A DNA stretch of 64,000 bases, from NCBI RefSeq assembly GCF_027887165.1, contig NC_077230.1:346699989-346763988 (forward strand), read 5' to 3'. The translations under genes and the position numbers were made by a program. The notes under the pieces were generated by a model. The model ran no database searches, had not been told where the DNA came from, and worked only from the letters and a program-made list of their open reading frames with translations. This DNA is from Monodelphis domestica (lineage: Eukaryota; Chordata; Mammalia; Didelphimorphia; Didelphidae). Shown piece after piece: positions 36,500-47,747 of this stretch (its first letter is position 1; the number at the start of each line of letters is the position of its first letter).

Positions 36500-37740
36500 A
36501 CATCAATTAAATAAATATTTATTAAGTACCACTCTGTGTCACACTGTGCTAAGTGCTAGGAACACAAAAAGCGTAAAGACAGTCCTTACCCTCAAGGAGC
36601 TCACAGTCTAGTGGAGTAGATAATAAATAAGCTATATGCAAGGTAAATAGGAAATAATTAGCAGAGGGAAGGTATTAAAATTAAGAGGGTTTGGGGACAG
36701 CTGGGTGGCTCAATGGATTGAGAGTCAGGCCCAGAGACAGGAGGTCCTGGGTTCAAATCTGACCTCAGACACTTCCTAGCTGTGTGACCCTGGGCAAGTC
36801 ACTTAACTCCCATTGCCCAGCCCTTACCACTTTTCTGAATACCCAGTATTGATTCTAAGATGGAAGGTAATTGTTACTTTATTTAAAAAAAAAAAAAAAG
36901 AGGGGTTGGAAAAGGCTTCTTGTAGAAGGTAGGACTTTAGTTGAAACTTAAAGGAAGCCAGGGAGGTCAGTAGGCAGAGGTGAGGAGGGAGAACATTATA
37001 GGCATGAGGAACAGCCAGAAAAATTGTCTAGAGATGAGAGGTGGAGTGTCTTGTTCAAGAAACAGCAAGGGGGCCAGTGTCAATGGATGGATTGAAGCAT
37101 ATGTGTAGGGAGTAAGATGTACCAAGACTGAAATGTTAGGAGAGGGCCAAGTTATAAGGAGCTTTAAATGCCAAACATTCCCTGGAGAGAATAGGGAGCT
37201 ACTGGAGTTTATTGAGCAGGGGGGTGACACGATTGGACCTGTGCTTCAGGAAAATTTCTTTGGTGGTTGAATGGAGAATGAATTGGAGTGAGGAGAAACT
37301 TGGGCCAGGCAGATCCATCATCAGGCTATTGCAATGGTCTAGGCAAGAGGTGATGGAGGTCCTGCACCAACAACGGGGTGCAATGTCAGAGGAGAGAAGG
37401 GGAGTATAAGAGAGATGTTGCAAAGGGGAAATGTATGGGACTTGACAACAGTTTGGATAAGAGGGGTGAGAGATAGAGGACTCAGGGATGACATGTAGAT
37501 TTTGAACCTGAGGGCCTGGGAAAATGGTTTTGTAATCTAATAGGGAAGGTGGGGTCGGGGGAGGTGATTGGGGGAAAGATAATGAGTTCAGTTTTGAATA
37601 TGTTGAGTTTAAGATGCCTATTGGTCATCCAGTTTGAGATTTCTAAAAGAGAGTTGGAGAGATGAATGTGGAGAAACTCTACATAGAGTGAGACAAGAGG
37701 TTGTCTCCTACTTAGAGTATGAAGTGTCATCGTTCCACTT
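36500..37740 (-). mobile_element. L2 3' half with readable RT, antisense
   Basis: On the minus strand the frame at 37482-37730 reads LLEISNWMTNRHLKLNIFKT then ELIIFPP, and 37199-37423 reads SCLDHCNSLMMDLP. These are the LKLN..KTE and LDYCN motifs of CR1/L2-type reverse transcriptases. The element runs to its 3' end at about 36500 (antisense AAGTACCACTCTGTGTCACAC). A SINE interrupts it at 36692-36898. Frameshifts and stops are present. Confidence 0.85.
36692..36898 (+). mobile_element. tRNA-derived SINE in L2
   Basis: GGGGACAGCTGGGTGGCTCA head, GGGTTCAAATCTGACC, GATGGAAGGTAATTG tail, A14 run. Flanks AAGAGGGTTTGG and AAGAGGGGTTGG are a probable duplication. Confidence 0.88.
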
Positions 37741-37744
37741 AAAG

Positions 37745-38340
37745 GGAGGCAGAATGGGCATTTCTAACCTCTTTTCCCTCCATGTTCTTCAAGGGGGTCT
37801 CAACTCCTGCTTGGAGAGGAGAGGGAAGCTGGGGTTAGGGGTCACTGTTGTGCTAAAATTCTATCTATCTGTTCCCTTAAATATTTTTAGTCTAGAGGAT
37901 ATGATTAGGTTTAGTCTAGCTTCTGATTGCTAGGTCATAAGTCAGAGGAAGGAGGCCCTCAAACTTTATATCCAAGGCTTGACCCCTTTCCCACCAAATA
38001 CTAGCTCCACAATGAATACACATAGCAAATAGAATTTATTCTTAAAAATTATCCAAATCAGAAAAGGTGTGCAGAAGAGAATATAAACAGACAATACTGA
38101 GTGAAGGAACTCTTCCATTGGGATCAAGGTATTTCAGCTCAACCAAGAAAGAGTCCTTGATCTCAACCAAGGGGAAATTCCCTTGAATCTCTAGCACAGC
38201 AAGCTGTGGGAGGGCAACATGACAGAGACTCCTGGCTCTTCTCATCTCTTCCTAGTCTTTTCCTTCAGCAACTTGAAGAGAGATTGGCCTCTTCCACTTT
38301 CCTTCTCAAAGCCAGAAGAAGCACCTAGAATGGCTTGAGA
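37745..38340. other. intergenic, nothing recognised
   Basis: No repeat or gene is recognised. AGAATTTATTCTT at 38031-38043 would be an AATAAA on the minus strand and could belong to an old LTR. Confidence 0.3.
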
Positions 38341-38344
38341 CTTT

Positions 38345-38895
38345 CTTTACATGATATTTTATTTCTTTCTAATTACAGTTTAAAACATTTTTTAAATTAT
38401 TTTTTTAAATTTTGAGTTCCAAATTCTCTCCCTCTACCTCCCTTACTAACTCTCTGACACTCAAATAAAGATTTAATAATTCAATAATGAACTAATATGG
38501 ATTTAATATTTACAATCATGTAAAACATTTCCCCATATTAGTCACTTTGTGAAAGAGATCTCAAATAAAATAGGAAGAAGAAAGAAAGTGAAATACAATA
38601 TGTTTTGATCTGAATTCAGACTCCATCAGTTCTTTCTTTGGAAGCAGATGACATTTTTCATCATGAGTGTCTAGGATTGTCTTGGATCACTGTACTGTTG
38701 AGAATAGCTAGGTCATTTGTAGTTTTTCATCAAAAAATAATGCTGATACAGTATACAGTGTAAAATGTTCTTCTGGTTCTGTTCATTTCACTTTGCATCA
38801 GTTCATCTAAGTCTTTCCAGGTTTTTTTTTTATCCTGCTTGTCATTTCTTATAGCAAAATAGTAATCCATTTCAATCATAGATCACAACTTATGA
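38345..38895 (-). mobile_element. L1 3' end, antisense
   Basis: AATTTTGAGTTCCAAATTC, CAGTTCTTTCTTTGGAAGC and CTTCTGGTTCTGTTCATTTC are antisense L1 3' UTR and ORF2 end. Confidence 0.85.
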
Positions 38896-39049
38896 CTTGA
38901 GATTTGGTAACTCCTGAAGAAATTTGGACAAGAACTGAAGCTCTCTTTCTTTTGCCAACTCCACCCTACCCCTCATGCAGGGAGGGACATTCATCTCCAT
39001 CAATAAGGAGATGGGACTTGGAACAGTGGTTACATGAGATTGAAGGCCA

Positions 39050-40215
39050 ACAGAGAGTTTGGGACAGGATAGGTAGATTTGAGAATCATCAGTATAAAAA
39101 TGGTAATCAAATCCATGGGAACTGATGAGATCACCAAGAGAAATAGTATAGGAGAGAAGAAGACCCAGTACAAAGCCATAGAGGACATTTATAGTTAGAA
39201 GGTATGATCTAGAAGAAGATCCAGCAAGGAATTATAAGAATATAAATTTAGATTTTGTGCTAAATATGAGAATTCTAAAATAATATTGTGGTTGACAATT
39301 TAAAATTATTGCAGCTTAAGTAAAAATAACTTTTAGCTACTTTATTTACAAAGAGGTAGAAAGAGTGAAAGTGAAAAAATGTAGATAAAGAGACAGAAAG
39401 TACTGCCTAGCTACTTATACCCTAAGTTTAATCCTAATGTCTCTAGACTGCAAATGTGAATCTGAAAGCAAGCAAATGTCACCAGAATCCAAAGTCCTCA
39501 TTAGGAAACCAAAATCCAAAGAACCAGGAGATGGTGAAGAATCCCATGAGAACCTTCAGTGCACCAGAGACTAAGACTGACAAGAACTCCCACTGAAGGG
39601 AGTATCCTACGGAAGCACCAACGAGCAGAGAGAGTCTCCTCACTGAAAAATCAAGGAAGGAATCACTCCACTCACCACTGCAGGATCCAAGGAAAGAGTC
39701 TCCTCCTCCAGTCCAGCCCACCCAAGGCAGAGTGAGTGACTGAATCCTTGAGATGGTCTTTTTAAAACAGTTTTCTCAACATTATTTCCCATCACTTCCC
39801 CACTTTAAGGGAACCAATCAAAGTCTTTCAATTTGCCTAGCACTGCCCAAGTGGGGGGGTGGGGGGGCAGTGACCCTTGGAGGTGTGGACTTACCCTAGT
39901 AAGTGACTTGTGAACTCTCTTAGTCAGGGTCAAGTAGGGGTACTTTAAGTTCTTGATTTGTTTAGCTAAAAATAGACATGGGGAGAGTTAATCCTGTCTT
40001 CACAGAATCAAACACCTGTTTTGAACTATGTTTTGAGGAAGTAAAGGAGGCCTGAGGAGCAGTCAGATAGGTAGAAGAATCAGGAGAGTGTGGTTCCTGA
40101 AAACTTAGAGAGAAGGAATGGATGCCCAAGATGCTATGGAGATGAGATAGACATGAGTGTGGTGATTGACTGGATATGAGAAGTGAGGAGAAGAAGTGAG
40201 AGATTATGAGTTAGA
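39050..40215 (-). mobile_element. L2 remnant, antisense, split by LTR-like repeat B
   Basis: Left piece 39050-39240 (GAGAATCATCAGTATAAAAA, CAAATCCATGGGAACTGATG) and right piece 40010-40215 (TCAGATAGGTAGAAGAATCA, GGAGAGTGTGGTTCCTGAAA) are successive parts of the same antisense L2. Confidence 0.6.
39287..39999 (-). repeat. LTR-like repeat B
   Basis: Starts TGTGGTTGACA and ends GTCTTCACA on the plus strand, so TG..CA ends. It has a minus-strand AATAAA (TTTGTAAATAAAG), a TTTAAAAAGA that could be a TATA box, and an inverted CCAAT (CCAATCAAAG). It shares this order with repeat A. It sits inside an antisense L2. No coding part and no clear duplication. Confidence 0.45.
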
Positions 40216-40224
40216 GATCAGAGA

Positions 40225-40395
40225 ATTATACATTTGGGAATAGAAGGGAATTTAGATGGGGCCTAATCCCCTTCCATTTTAAATATGAAGAAACTAAGGT
40301 CCAGATTATGGTTACACAATTATTAAGTGGAAGGACAAGGATTTGAACCCAGGTGCTCTGATTCCCAAGACCATTGTTCCTTGTAACATTTAAAT
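40225..40395 (+). repeat. MIR
   Basis: CCTTCCATTTTAAATATGAAG, TTACACAATTATTAAGTGG and GATTTGAACCCAGGTGCTC, full core and tail. Confidence 0.65.
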
Positions 40396-40399
40396 TAGT

Positions 40400-41560
40400 T
40401 TCTCTACTAAAAGTATTATATTTTTAGAGGTTTATTAAGATTGTTAGAAATCAAGGATACAAAATAATAAACCACGTGCCCATGGCTGAAAGCCAAATTC
40501 AGAACCCCTGGGTTTAGTCTACTCACTACATCCTTGCAATCTCTGAGTACAGGAAGAGAGTGGAATAGGTGTTACAGTCAGTTTAAATATAAATTGTGAT
40601 CTTGGCCCAGGTGGGGATTCAGGTGAGATTATAGGGAATTCTGGGAACTGCCAAGGACTTCTGGGGATTGAAGTCTGGGATTCAAATTTCCATTTTTACA
40701 TCCTTCTACTATATCATACTGCTAATGCTAAGGTTTTGAATATAAGAAGACTTGGTGAACAGTGGTACTTTTTTTTGAAGACTTCTGAAGATTGAGTGAA
40801 CAGTGTTACCTCAGAAGAAGCAAGTAATTTATATAATGACTATAATCATAAAGAAAAACAACTTTTAAAGGCTTAAGAGCCCTGATCAGCACAATGACCA
40901 ACCACAGCCCCAGAAGATGGAATATGCTATCCACTGACGGTCATAGGTGAGGGTACAGCAGTACAGAATATGACATACTTTTTCAGACAACATATGTACA
41001 TATTTTGAAAGACTATACTAACTTATTGCAAGGAATGTTGTTGGGCTTTTTTCCCCCTCTTTATGGGAAGTGGGAAGCCCTGAAAAAAGGTTAGTGATAG
41101 GGATGAAAAGAAAAGAAAGAAAGAAAAGTGTCAAGGAAGCATTTTAAAAAATGCACAAAATTTATTGTTACTAAGTCTGTATCCCAAAGAATTTTAAAAA
41201 AAAGGTGGGGTGGATAGTGTGTAGAGGGAGTTTCATCCTATTCCCCCCCCCCCCAGATTGCTGACCTGGTTCATCCCATTTTGCAGGCTGGCACCATGGA
41301 TGTAGCACATAGGGAGAAGTGCAAGAGAGTCAGAGGATAGTCAGAGGATAAGAGGGGCTGAGGAAACTTGCCCCCTTCTCTACTTCCCTGAATGTGGCAC
41401 TAGAGCTTGGATGGAGAACCGTGCAGGAGGATCAACATGTGGTCAGACTTAGGATAGGAAATAGGTTTTAAACTTGTATCTATTTGCTTTTTTTATTTCA
41501 AGTGATTATTAATAAACTCTATGGAAAATAAGAACCTGGAGTTATTAATTTCAATCTAAC
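40400..41560. other. intergenic, L1-like and LTR-like scraps
   Basis: 40840-41110 resembles a diverged L1 3' UTR (ATGGAATATGCTATCCACTG, ACATACTTTTTCAGACAACA). A C12 run lies at 41243-41254. TTATTAATAAACTCTATGG near 41505-41523 could be an LTR poly(A) signal. None is certain. Confidence 0.3.
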
Positions 41561-41564
41561 AATA

Positions 41565-42185
41565 GGAAGGACGTATTTGTACAAAAATATTTATAGCAGC
41601 TCTTTTTGTGGCAGCAAAGAATTGGAAATTGAGAGGATGCCCTTCGATTGGGGGATGGCTAAACAAATTGTGGTATATGATTGTGATGGAATACTGTTGT
41701 ACTAATGACAAGCAGGATGCTTTTAGAAATGCCTGGGAAGACTTATATGAACAGACGCAAAGTGAAGTAAACAGAACCAGGAGAGCACTGTAAATAATAA
41801 CAGCCATATTATATAAAGATCAACTCTGAATGACTTCTCTGTTCTCAGCAATACAATGATCCAAGACAAACCCAAAGGACTCATGATGAAAAATGTTATC
41901 CACCTCCAGAGAAAGGAGTTTGAATGCAAACTGAAGAAGATCATCCTTCACTTCATTATTTTTTAAATATATCTTCATCCACATGATGAATATGAAAATG
42001 TTTTGGATGATAGCACATGTAAAACCTATATAAAATTGCTTACTGTTTCAGAGAGAGGGTCGAGGGGAGGGGGAAAAGAGAGAGAGGGAGGGAGAGAATT
42101 TGGAACTCAAAATGTTAGAAAATGAATGCTAAAAATTGTTTTTACATGTAATTGTGAAAAAATAAAATATTGATGAAGGAAAAAA
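41565..42185 (+). mobile_element. L1 ORF2 end and 3' UTR
   Basis: The frame at 41608-41793 reads AAKNWKLRGCPSIGGWLNKL, the ORF2 C-terminus. The 3' UTR follows with a purine-rich GAGGGGAGGGGGAAAAGAG stretch and ends AATAAAATATTG plus an A run. Confidence 0.88.
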
Positions 42186-42332
42186 ATGTACAAAAGAGTT
42201 CTAAAAGATATTTAGAGGGAAGAGCAGGCAAATAGGAGAGCTTTTGGAATTAATGTGTCAAATTTAGTATATATTAAAAAAACAAGCCATATAAAATGAG
42301 ATTTACAGTTTCATATGCAGTGTTCTTTCAAA

Positions 42333-42605
42333 ATAAAAATAGCCAGCATTTAAGTAGTACTTTAAAGTTTGCAAATATTTATATAGCACTTTAACATGGA
42401 TAAATAAGTATATCATTAACTCATTGTATCCTCACAACAAACTGGGTTTTCGGTGAGATTGTTATTATTTTACAGATGGGGAAACTGATATAATTAAATG
42501 ACCTGCCCAATATCTCACAACTAGTAAAGGTTTGAGGTTAAATTTGAACTCAGGTCTTCTTAACTCAAGGACTAGCCCTCTATCCAATTCATCATTTAAC
42601 TTCCT
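42333..42605 (+). repeat. MIR
   Basis: TTTATATAGCACTTTAACATG, TCATTGTATCCTCACAACAA, TTTTACAGATGGGGAAACTG and AATTTGAACTCAGGTCTTC, nearly complete. Confidence 0.75.
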
Positions 42606-42609
42606 CTGT

Positions 42610-43685
42610 TTTTCTTTGTATATGTAATTATCCATGTTGATGTTTGACAAGGTCAGATAACAAAAAGATTAAGTATTTTTGAAAAACAAGGTGATGCAGA
42701 TTTTAGGGGAAAAGTGAGCACATTGAGTCTGAAGTACCAGTGATGGTATCCAGACACAGACATTCTGGAAAGAGTGGGAGATAACGAAAAACCCAGGCAA
42801 CGTGAAGTTTTGTTGTAAACACACACATTTATAATACATTGTTTCTATGGAAACACAATTCACATGTGTTATTGATAACTGCACGTAGAACATAGCCCTT
42901 TGAGGGCAGGAGTTAGCTTGTTTTGTATTGTAATGGATGGGAGAATGGAGTCACCTACTACGATTACTTTGATCCTGGAGAGTGAGAGAGGTGGGATGAA
43001 GCCAAAAGATGGAGAGGAGGGATAGAAAGATCCTTCTCTTCCCCTAGTGAAGATAGCACCAATTATCTTTTAGAGGGACAAGAAATTTCCCTTCAGAGTC
43101 TGAATTAAATATAAGTCAATGACTGAAGTTGACTCTCCCTCCATGAGGGAAAAGTATAGCTTTCTTCGCCAAGCTTCAGTTCTCTTCCTGGATGTTCTAA
43201 GGCAGGCAACTTAATCTAAAGGGAATAATTCTTTTATTCTAAAGGGACAGGGAGACAAGACAGGGAGAATAGGGTTGCTAAGTAAGGGAAGTGGGAAGTG
43301 GGAGATCCCTAAGAACTAACAGCTGACCCCCTCCCCAAATCCTGAGGGTTCAGGCTGTCTCCCTGACCTTGCTGGCCAGTTGTGATCTCTGTCCCGACTT
43401 CTATCTATCTTATTTGGACAACTTTAGGGGATCGAGAGAGAAGTCTTCTTTGGGTGGATGGCTTTATAATAAAATCCCATCCACTCCTTTTATCTTCATC
43501 TGTATCCAAGGGTTTTGGGTTCACTGAGGGATGGTCACAGCTCAGGTCTATTGTCTCAGAGGTTTCTCTTAGACCACCCACTCTAGAGTTCCCAAAGAGA
43601 AGTGAGTTGATCTGGCAGTTTCTCCTCAGCCCTTCTGTTCCTTTTTTGGAATCTTCTGTCCTCCTTGTCCTTCCCCCACTTGAGT
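42610..43685. other. intergenic, nothing recognised
   Basis: Includes the 137-codon frame 43382-43795, which runs into an L2 end and has no recognisable domain. No repeat is identified with confidence. Confidence 0.35.
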
Positions 43686-43689
43686 TGCT

Positions 43690-43815
43690 CTTTTTGCATG
43701 CTCGATCTATTTTCCTCTCGTATAGTATTTATATGCTCAGTAACTCAATAGGGTCTTACATAACAGTAATTAGGCATTTAATGAATGCTTGTTGAATGAA
43801 TGAATGAATGAATGA
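43690..43815 (+). mobile_element. L2 3' terminus with (GAAT)n tail
   Basis: GGCATTTAATGAATGCTTGT followed by TGAATGAATGAATGAATGA. A short tandem tail is typical of L2 ends. Confidence 0.6.
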
Positions 43816-43819
43816 TGTG

Positions 43820-44010
43820 TGTAATGGAAGGAATGCTGGACTTGAGGCATGAGAGAGACGGGTTCAAATTACCCCACTATTACTAGCCATGTGATCTGGA
43901 GCAAATCACCATCTCTGAAACTTAGTTTTCTCACCTATAAACCTTTTACTACATTCCTTACAGGGTTGTTATAAGAAAAATACTTGCTAAGTCTTAAAGC
44001 ACTACTGAAT
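43820..44010 (+). repeat. MIR
   Basis: GTAATGGAAGGAATGCTGGA, GTGATCTGGAGCAAATCACC and CTTAGTTTTCTCACCTATA. Confidence 0.6.
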
Positions 44011-44014
44011 GGTT

Positions 44015-44690
44015 GTGATGGAATGCTATTGTGCTATAAGAAAAGATGAAGAGAATGCTATCAGAAAAACCTGAGAAGACTCACATACACTGATGCAAAG
44101 TGAAGTGAACAGAACCAGGAGAATATTGTACACAGTGGCAGCAATATTGTAAGGACGATCAGCTGTAAAGGACTTAAGTTACTCTGTCTGATCAAGGGGA
44201 TGATCCAAGACAATTCCAAAAGATTGATGATAAAAAGCACTATCCACCTCCAGAGGAAGAACTAATGAACTCTGAATGCAGATTGAAGCATATTGGGTTT
44301 TTTTTTTAACCCTTACCTTCAATCTTAAACTCAATATTGTGTATTGGTTCCAAGGCAGAAAAGCAGTAAAGGCTAAGCAATGGGACAACAGTAACTTGCC
44401 CAGGATCACAGAGCTAGGAAGTATCTGAGGCTGTTTTTGAACCCAGGACCTCTCATCACTAGGCCTGGCTCTCAATCCTCTGGACTACCCAGCTGTCTCC
44501 TAGCATACTGGTTTTCACTTTCTTAGTTTTCTTGTATTTTTTTCCCAACTTGGCTAATGAGGAAATATGTTTTGCATGACTTCACAGGTATAATAGGTAT
44601 CATATTGCTTACCTTCTCAATAGATAGGGAAAAGCCAAGAGGGAAAGACAGTATTTGGAACTGAAAATTAAAAAAAAAAAAAAGAATGTT
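44015..44690 (+). mobile_element. L1 3' end with SINE inside
   Basis: GATGGAATGCTATTGTGCTA, AGTGAACAGAACCAGGAGAA and CCAAGACAATTCCAAAAG before the SINE; TTTTCACTTTCTTAG and GACAGTATTTGGAACTG after it. Confidence 0.85.
44297..44501 (-). mobile_element. tRNA-derived SINE in L1
   Basis: Reverse copy flanked by AGCATATTGG (44287-44296) and AGCATACTGG (44502-44511), a duplication with one change, at the L1 3' UTR word AGCATACTGG. Confidence 0.9.
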
Positions 44691-44995
44691 TAAAGATTTT
44701 AAAATAAATAAATAAAACTATAAATACATCTAGAAAAAAGCACTATGGAAATACCAATTATTCTTATTGATAAACATATATCATTCTATAAAGCAGTATG
44801 CTCCCCATCCCCATTCCAATTTGCTGTTTTGGACAGATTCCCATTGTGCACATGGGCAAACTGAGGTATAGGGAAAGGTGTTTTTATTTGTCTGGGGAGA
44901 GGGAAAGAAGTACTTGGGGATCTTCCTGGGTTTGCAGATGACAGAGGGGTAGCAACTGCTATCCAGCTTTGGTTCAGAAAAGCAAGGAGGAGGTG

Positions 44996-45215
44996 GTGGT
45001 AGTACAGCTGGATGACTCAGTGGATTGAGAACCAGGCCTAGAGACAGGAGGTCCTAGGTTCAAATCTGGCCTCAGACACTTCCCAGCTGTGTGACCCTGG
45101 GTAAGTCACTTAAACCCCGTTGCCTAGCCCTTACCACTCTTCTACCTTGGAATCAATACACAGTATTGATTCCAAGATGGAAGGTAAGGGTTCAAAAAAC
45201 AAAAGAAAAGAAAAA
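44996..45215 (+). mobile_element. tRNA-derived SINE, exact duplication
   Basis: TACAGCTGGATGACTCAGTG head, AGGTTCAAATCTGGCC, GATGGAAGGTAAGGG tail, then CAAAAGAAAAG. Flanked by CAAGGAGGAGGTG at 44983-44995 and 45216-45228. Confidence 0.92.
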
Positions 45216-45234
45216 CAAGGAGGAGGTGCAGTAT

Positions 45235-45360
45235 TACAGTGGAGAGTAACTTCAGGACCTGGGTTCAGATCCTTGACTCTGCTACCTTCCACTTCTGTGT
45301 TGTGAAGTATGACTAACTCTCAGGGCATCAATTTTCTCATCTATAAAATGATAGACTAGA
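45235..45360 (+). repeat. MIR
   Basis: GACCTGGGTTCAGATCC and ATTTTCTCATCTATAAAATG in order; cut on the right by the hAT element. Confidence 0.6.
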
Positions 45361-45361
45361 G

Positions 45362-45587
45362 CAGCATTGGTGAACCTTTTAGTGACTGCATGCCCATACT
45401 GCACCCTCAAGCCACCTGTGAGCCCCCCACAATACCCCAGAGAGCAGAGGGAGGAAGTGCTCACATTGGTCTGTTGGACAGAGGGGTGGAGCATGCAAAA
45501 AATGTCTTGAGGAATGGTGGAGAGGAGGGAATGGAGCAGCTCCCTCCGGGCCGCCCTGGCACCTGAGCCACATCTTCGCCAACATGG
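45362..45587. mobile_element. non-autonomous hAT element, 226 bp
   Basis: Begins CAGCATTGGTGAACC and ends TTCGCCAACATG with G, a diverged inverted end. Flanks GACTAGAG (45354-45361) and GACTAAAG (45588-45595) are an 8-base duplication with one change. Related to the elements at 10.0 and 52.7 kb. Confidence 0.75.
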
Positions 45588-45929
45588 GACTAAAGCATCG
45601 CTAAGGTCCTACAATTCTGTTACTGGAAAGACACTGTCCAGGGCCTGAAAGCTCAATGCAACAGAATCCTCACTCTTATGCTTTCAATCCTCAGAGTCAC
45701 TGATTTAAAGACCCAACAAGGAACTAAGCTCCTCTGGCTACCTCTAAATTGATCCCCTTCCAAGAGGGTTCACAGGCTTCTCAGGGAGTGATTCTGGGGA
45801 TTCATGTTGCAACGGGGCTCCTGGGGTCAAGTTTCCTGGAAACACATGATGGCACCCCTCTTTAGGGGAAGGGATTTCTTGTCATGGGAGTCCCCTATTT
45901 CCATTCCCAGGAAGTCTACATCTTAGATT

Positions 45930-46210
45930 GCCTGAAGGAACTGGGAGTGTGCGGCTTGGACAAGAGAAGACTTGACAGGGAATGTGAGAGCTGTCTTCCG
46001 GTATCTGTAGGGTTGTCCTGTGGAAAATGGATTGAACTTGTTCAGTTGGCTCCTGAGGACAGATCTAGGAGCCATGGGAGGGAGTTGCAAGGAGAGGAGC
46101 TTTCAGCTTAAGATAAGAAAGAATCTGTAAGGAATCCGAGCTGTTTCATAGTAGAGCAGGTTCTTTGGAAGGGTAGTGAGTTCCCCATCCCTAGGGAGTA
46201 GGGAGAAAGA
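45930..46210 (+). mobile_element. CR1/L3 3' region
   Basis: GAACTGGGAGTGTGCGGCTT, AGCTGTCTTCCGGTATCTGT, GTAGAGCAGGTTCTTTGG and AGTTCCCCATCCCTAGG follow the order of an old mammalian CR1-type LINE. Confidence 0.6.
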
Positions 46211-46214
46211 GGTC

Positions 46215-46765
46215 CCAGAAGAGGCTGGCTGGCCCCTCGGGAGGGAAGCCCATTTCTATATTTGAGTCAGATTATTCGAGCCTCTCTTCCGGCTGAGACT
46301 CAGATTCTCTGGCCGTAGCTGACCCAGGCTTTACAGGAATGAAACAGACACGTCCATGCTGCTGAGGAGACCAGAGCCCAGAGCCCAACACAGGTGCTGG
46401 ACAGATGGGGAGGCTCTGAGATCAGCTTTGGCTCCCCAGGGGCACCTGCTCGCTATACCTGCCCGGGCATGGGGCAGGGCAGCCGGAGCAGTCTGCTGAC
46501 TCTAACCGAGGCGGGTCTGCCGCTGCAGTGATGCCCAGCCCACCTTGGCTGGAAGCCTGCTCCCGGCAGAGGAATGTGCTGTGGGCACACTGCCACCTGC
46601 TGGCAGTACCTGGAATCACACCAGGTGAGGCTGCTGAGAAAGCAGCACCCATGAGCCAGGTCACAGAAGGAAACAGAGCTAGAAGGGGCCTTAGAGAGCA
46701 TCTAGTCCCATACATCCCCCCTAATTTTAAATATGAGGAAACTGAGGCACACCATTAAAAATGTG
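46215..46765. other. intergenic, GC-richer, unassigned
   Basis: Overlapping open frames on both strands (76-97 codons) without known domains. A MIR-like bit is at 46660-46755 (ATATGAGGAAACTGAGGCAC). Confidence 0.4.
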
Positions 46766-46958
46766 AGCGAGAGACAACTAGGGAGCATAGTAGATTGAGT
46801 CAGACCTAGAGATGGGAGGTCCTGGGTTCAAATCTAGCCTCAGACACTTCCTACTTGTGTGACCCTGAGCAAGTCACTGAACCACAGCCCTTACCTTGCT
46901 TTGCCTAGCCTGCCTTGGGACATAGTACTGGTTTTAAGATGGAAAGTAAAGGTTTAAA
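46766..46958 (+). mobile_element. tRNA-derived SINE
   Basis: GGGTTCAAATCTAGCCTCAG and GTTTTAAGATGGAAAGTAAA; the head is diverged (ACTAGGGAGCATAGTAGATT). Confidence 0.75.
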
Positions 46959-47107
46959 AATAATATCTTTTTTTTTAAGGAAAAAGGTAGATTATTATTA
47001 TTAGGACGGGGCAAAATTCTAGAGCACAAAACATAGGTCATCTTTGGTGGGGAGGGGTTTGTGGACCCCCAGGAGATCTGTGAAGAGGTTTCAAGGAGCC
47101 TCTAACA

Positions 47108-47318
47108 ACAAAAAAAAATTAAACCCTTACCTTCTGTCTTAGAATTAATACTGTGTTCCAAGGCAGAAGAGTGGTAAAGGCTGGGCAATAAGGGTCAAGT
47201 GACTTGCCCAGGGTCACCCAGCTAGGAAGTGTCTGAGGTTACATTTGAACCCCAAACCTCCCATCTCTAGCTACTGGGTCTGGCTCTCTATTCACTGAGC
47301 CATCTCTCTGTCCCTCAA
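47108..47318 (-). mobile_element. tRNA-derived SINE, reverse
   Basis: CCCTTACCTTCTGTCTTAGA tail and CACTGAGCCATCTCTCTGTC head. Confidence 0.82.
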
Positions 47319-47319
47319 G

Positions 47320-47724
47320 GGAGACTTTTATAATAAAATTTTCAATGTTTTGATAACTCTTATTTCAACATCTTTGGTTTCTTTTGCAAATCATTATATT
47401 TTATTTTATTCATTTTGAAATCTCCTTCTAAGAAGGGGGATGCACAGGCTTCACCAGATACTAAGTGTCCACAATACACTAAATTTTAAAATTCCTTATT
47501 TAGTCCAATGGAGACCCAGAGAACAGAAGCGAGTTGTCCAATGAGCTGCCTCTCTCCTGAGCTCCTACTGCCCTTCAGAGCCCGACCAATGGCGATAGGC
47601 CAGCGTGGCCCATTCCTGAATCAGTCCTGGGCTTGGCCATCAAGGGAAGATTGGAGTTCTTTCCCTGGAAGGTGGGGAGGCAAACCCAAGAAAGGCTCTT
47701 CTCACAAACTCAGGACACTTTGGA
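47320..47724. other. intergenic, downstream of PLEKHB1 poly(A)
   Basis: AT-rich then mixed sequence. No repeat or gene recognised. Confidence 0.35.
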
Positions 47725-47741
47725 ACAGTATAACAGCTGCG

Positions 47742-47747
47742 TTTATT
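47742..47747 (-). promoter_or_regulatory. PLEKHB1: AATAAA, probable PLEKHB1 poly(A) signal
   Basis: Minus-strand AATAAA in the context TTAATAAACGCAGC with GT-rich sequence downstream. It is the first canonical hexamer after the PLEKHB1 stop. Confidence 0.5.

Noticed and set aside
43382..43795. 137-codon open frame
   Set aside because: No recognisable domain, and it runs into an L2 3' end. No splice or start context supports it.
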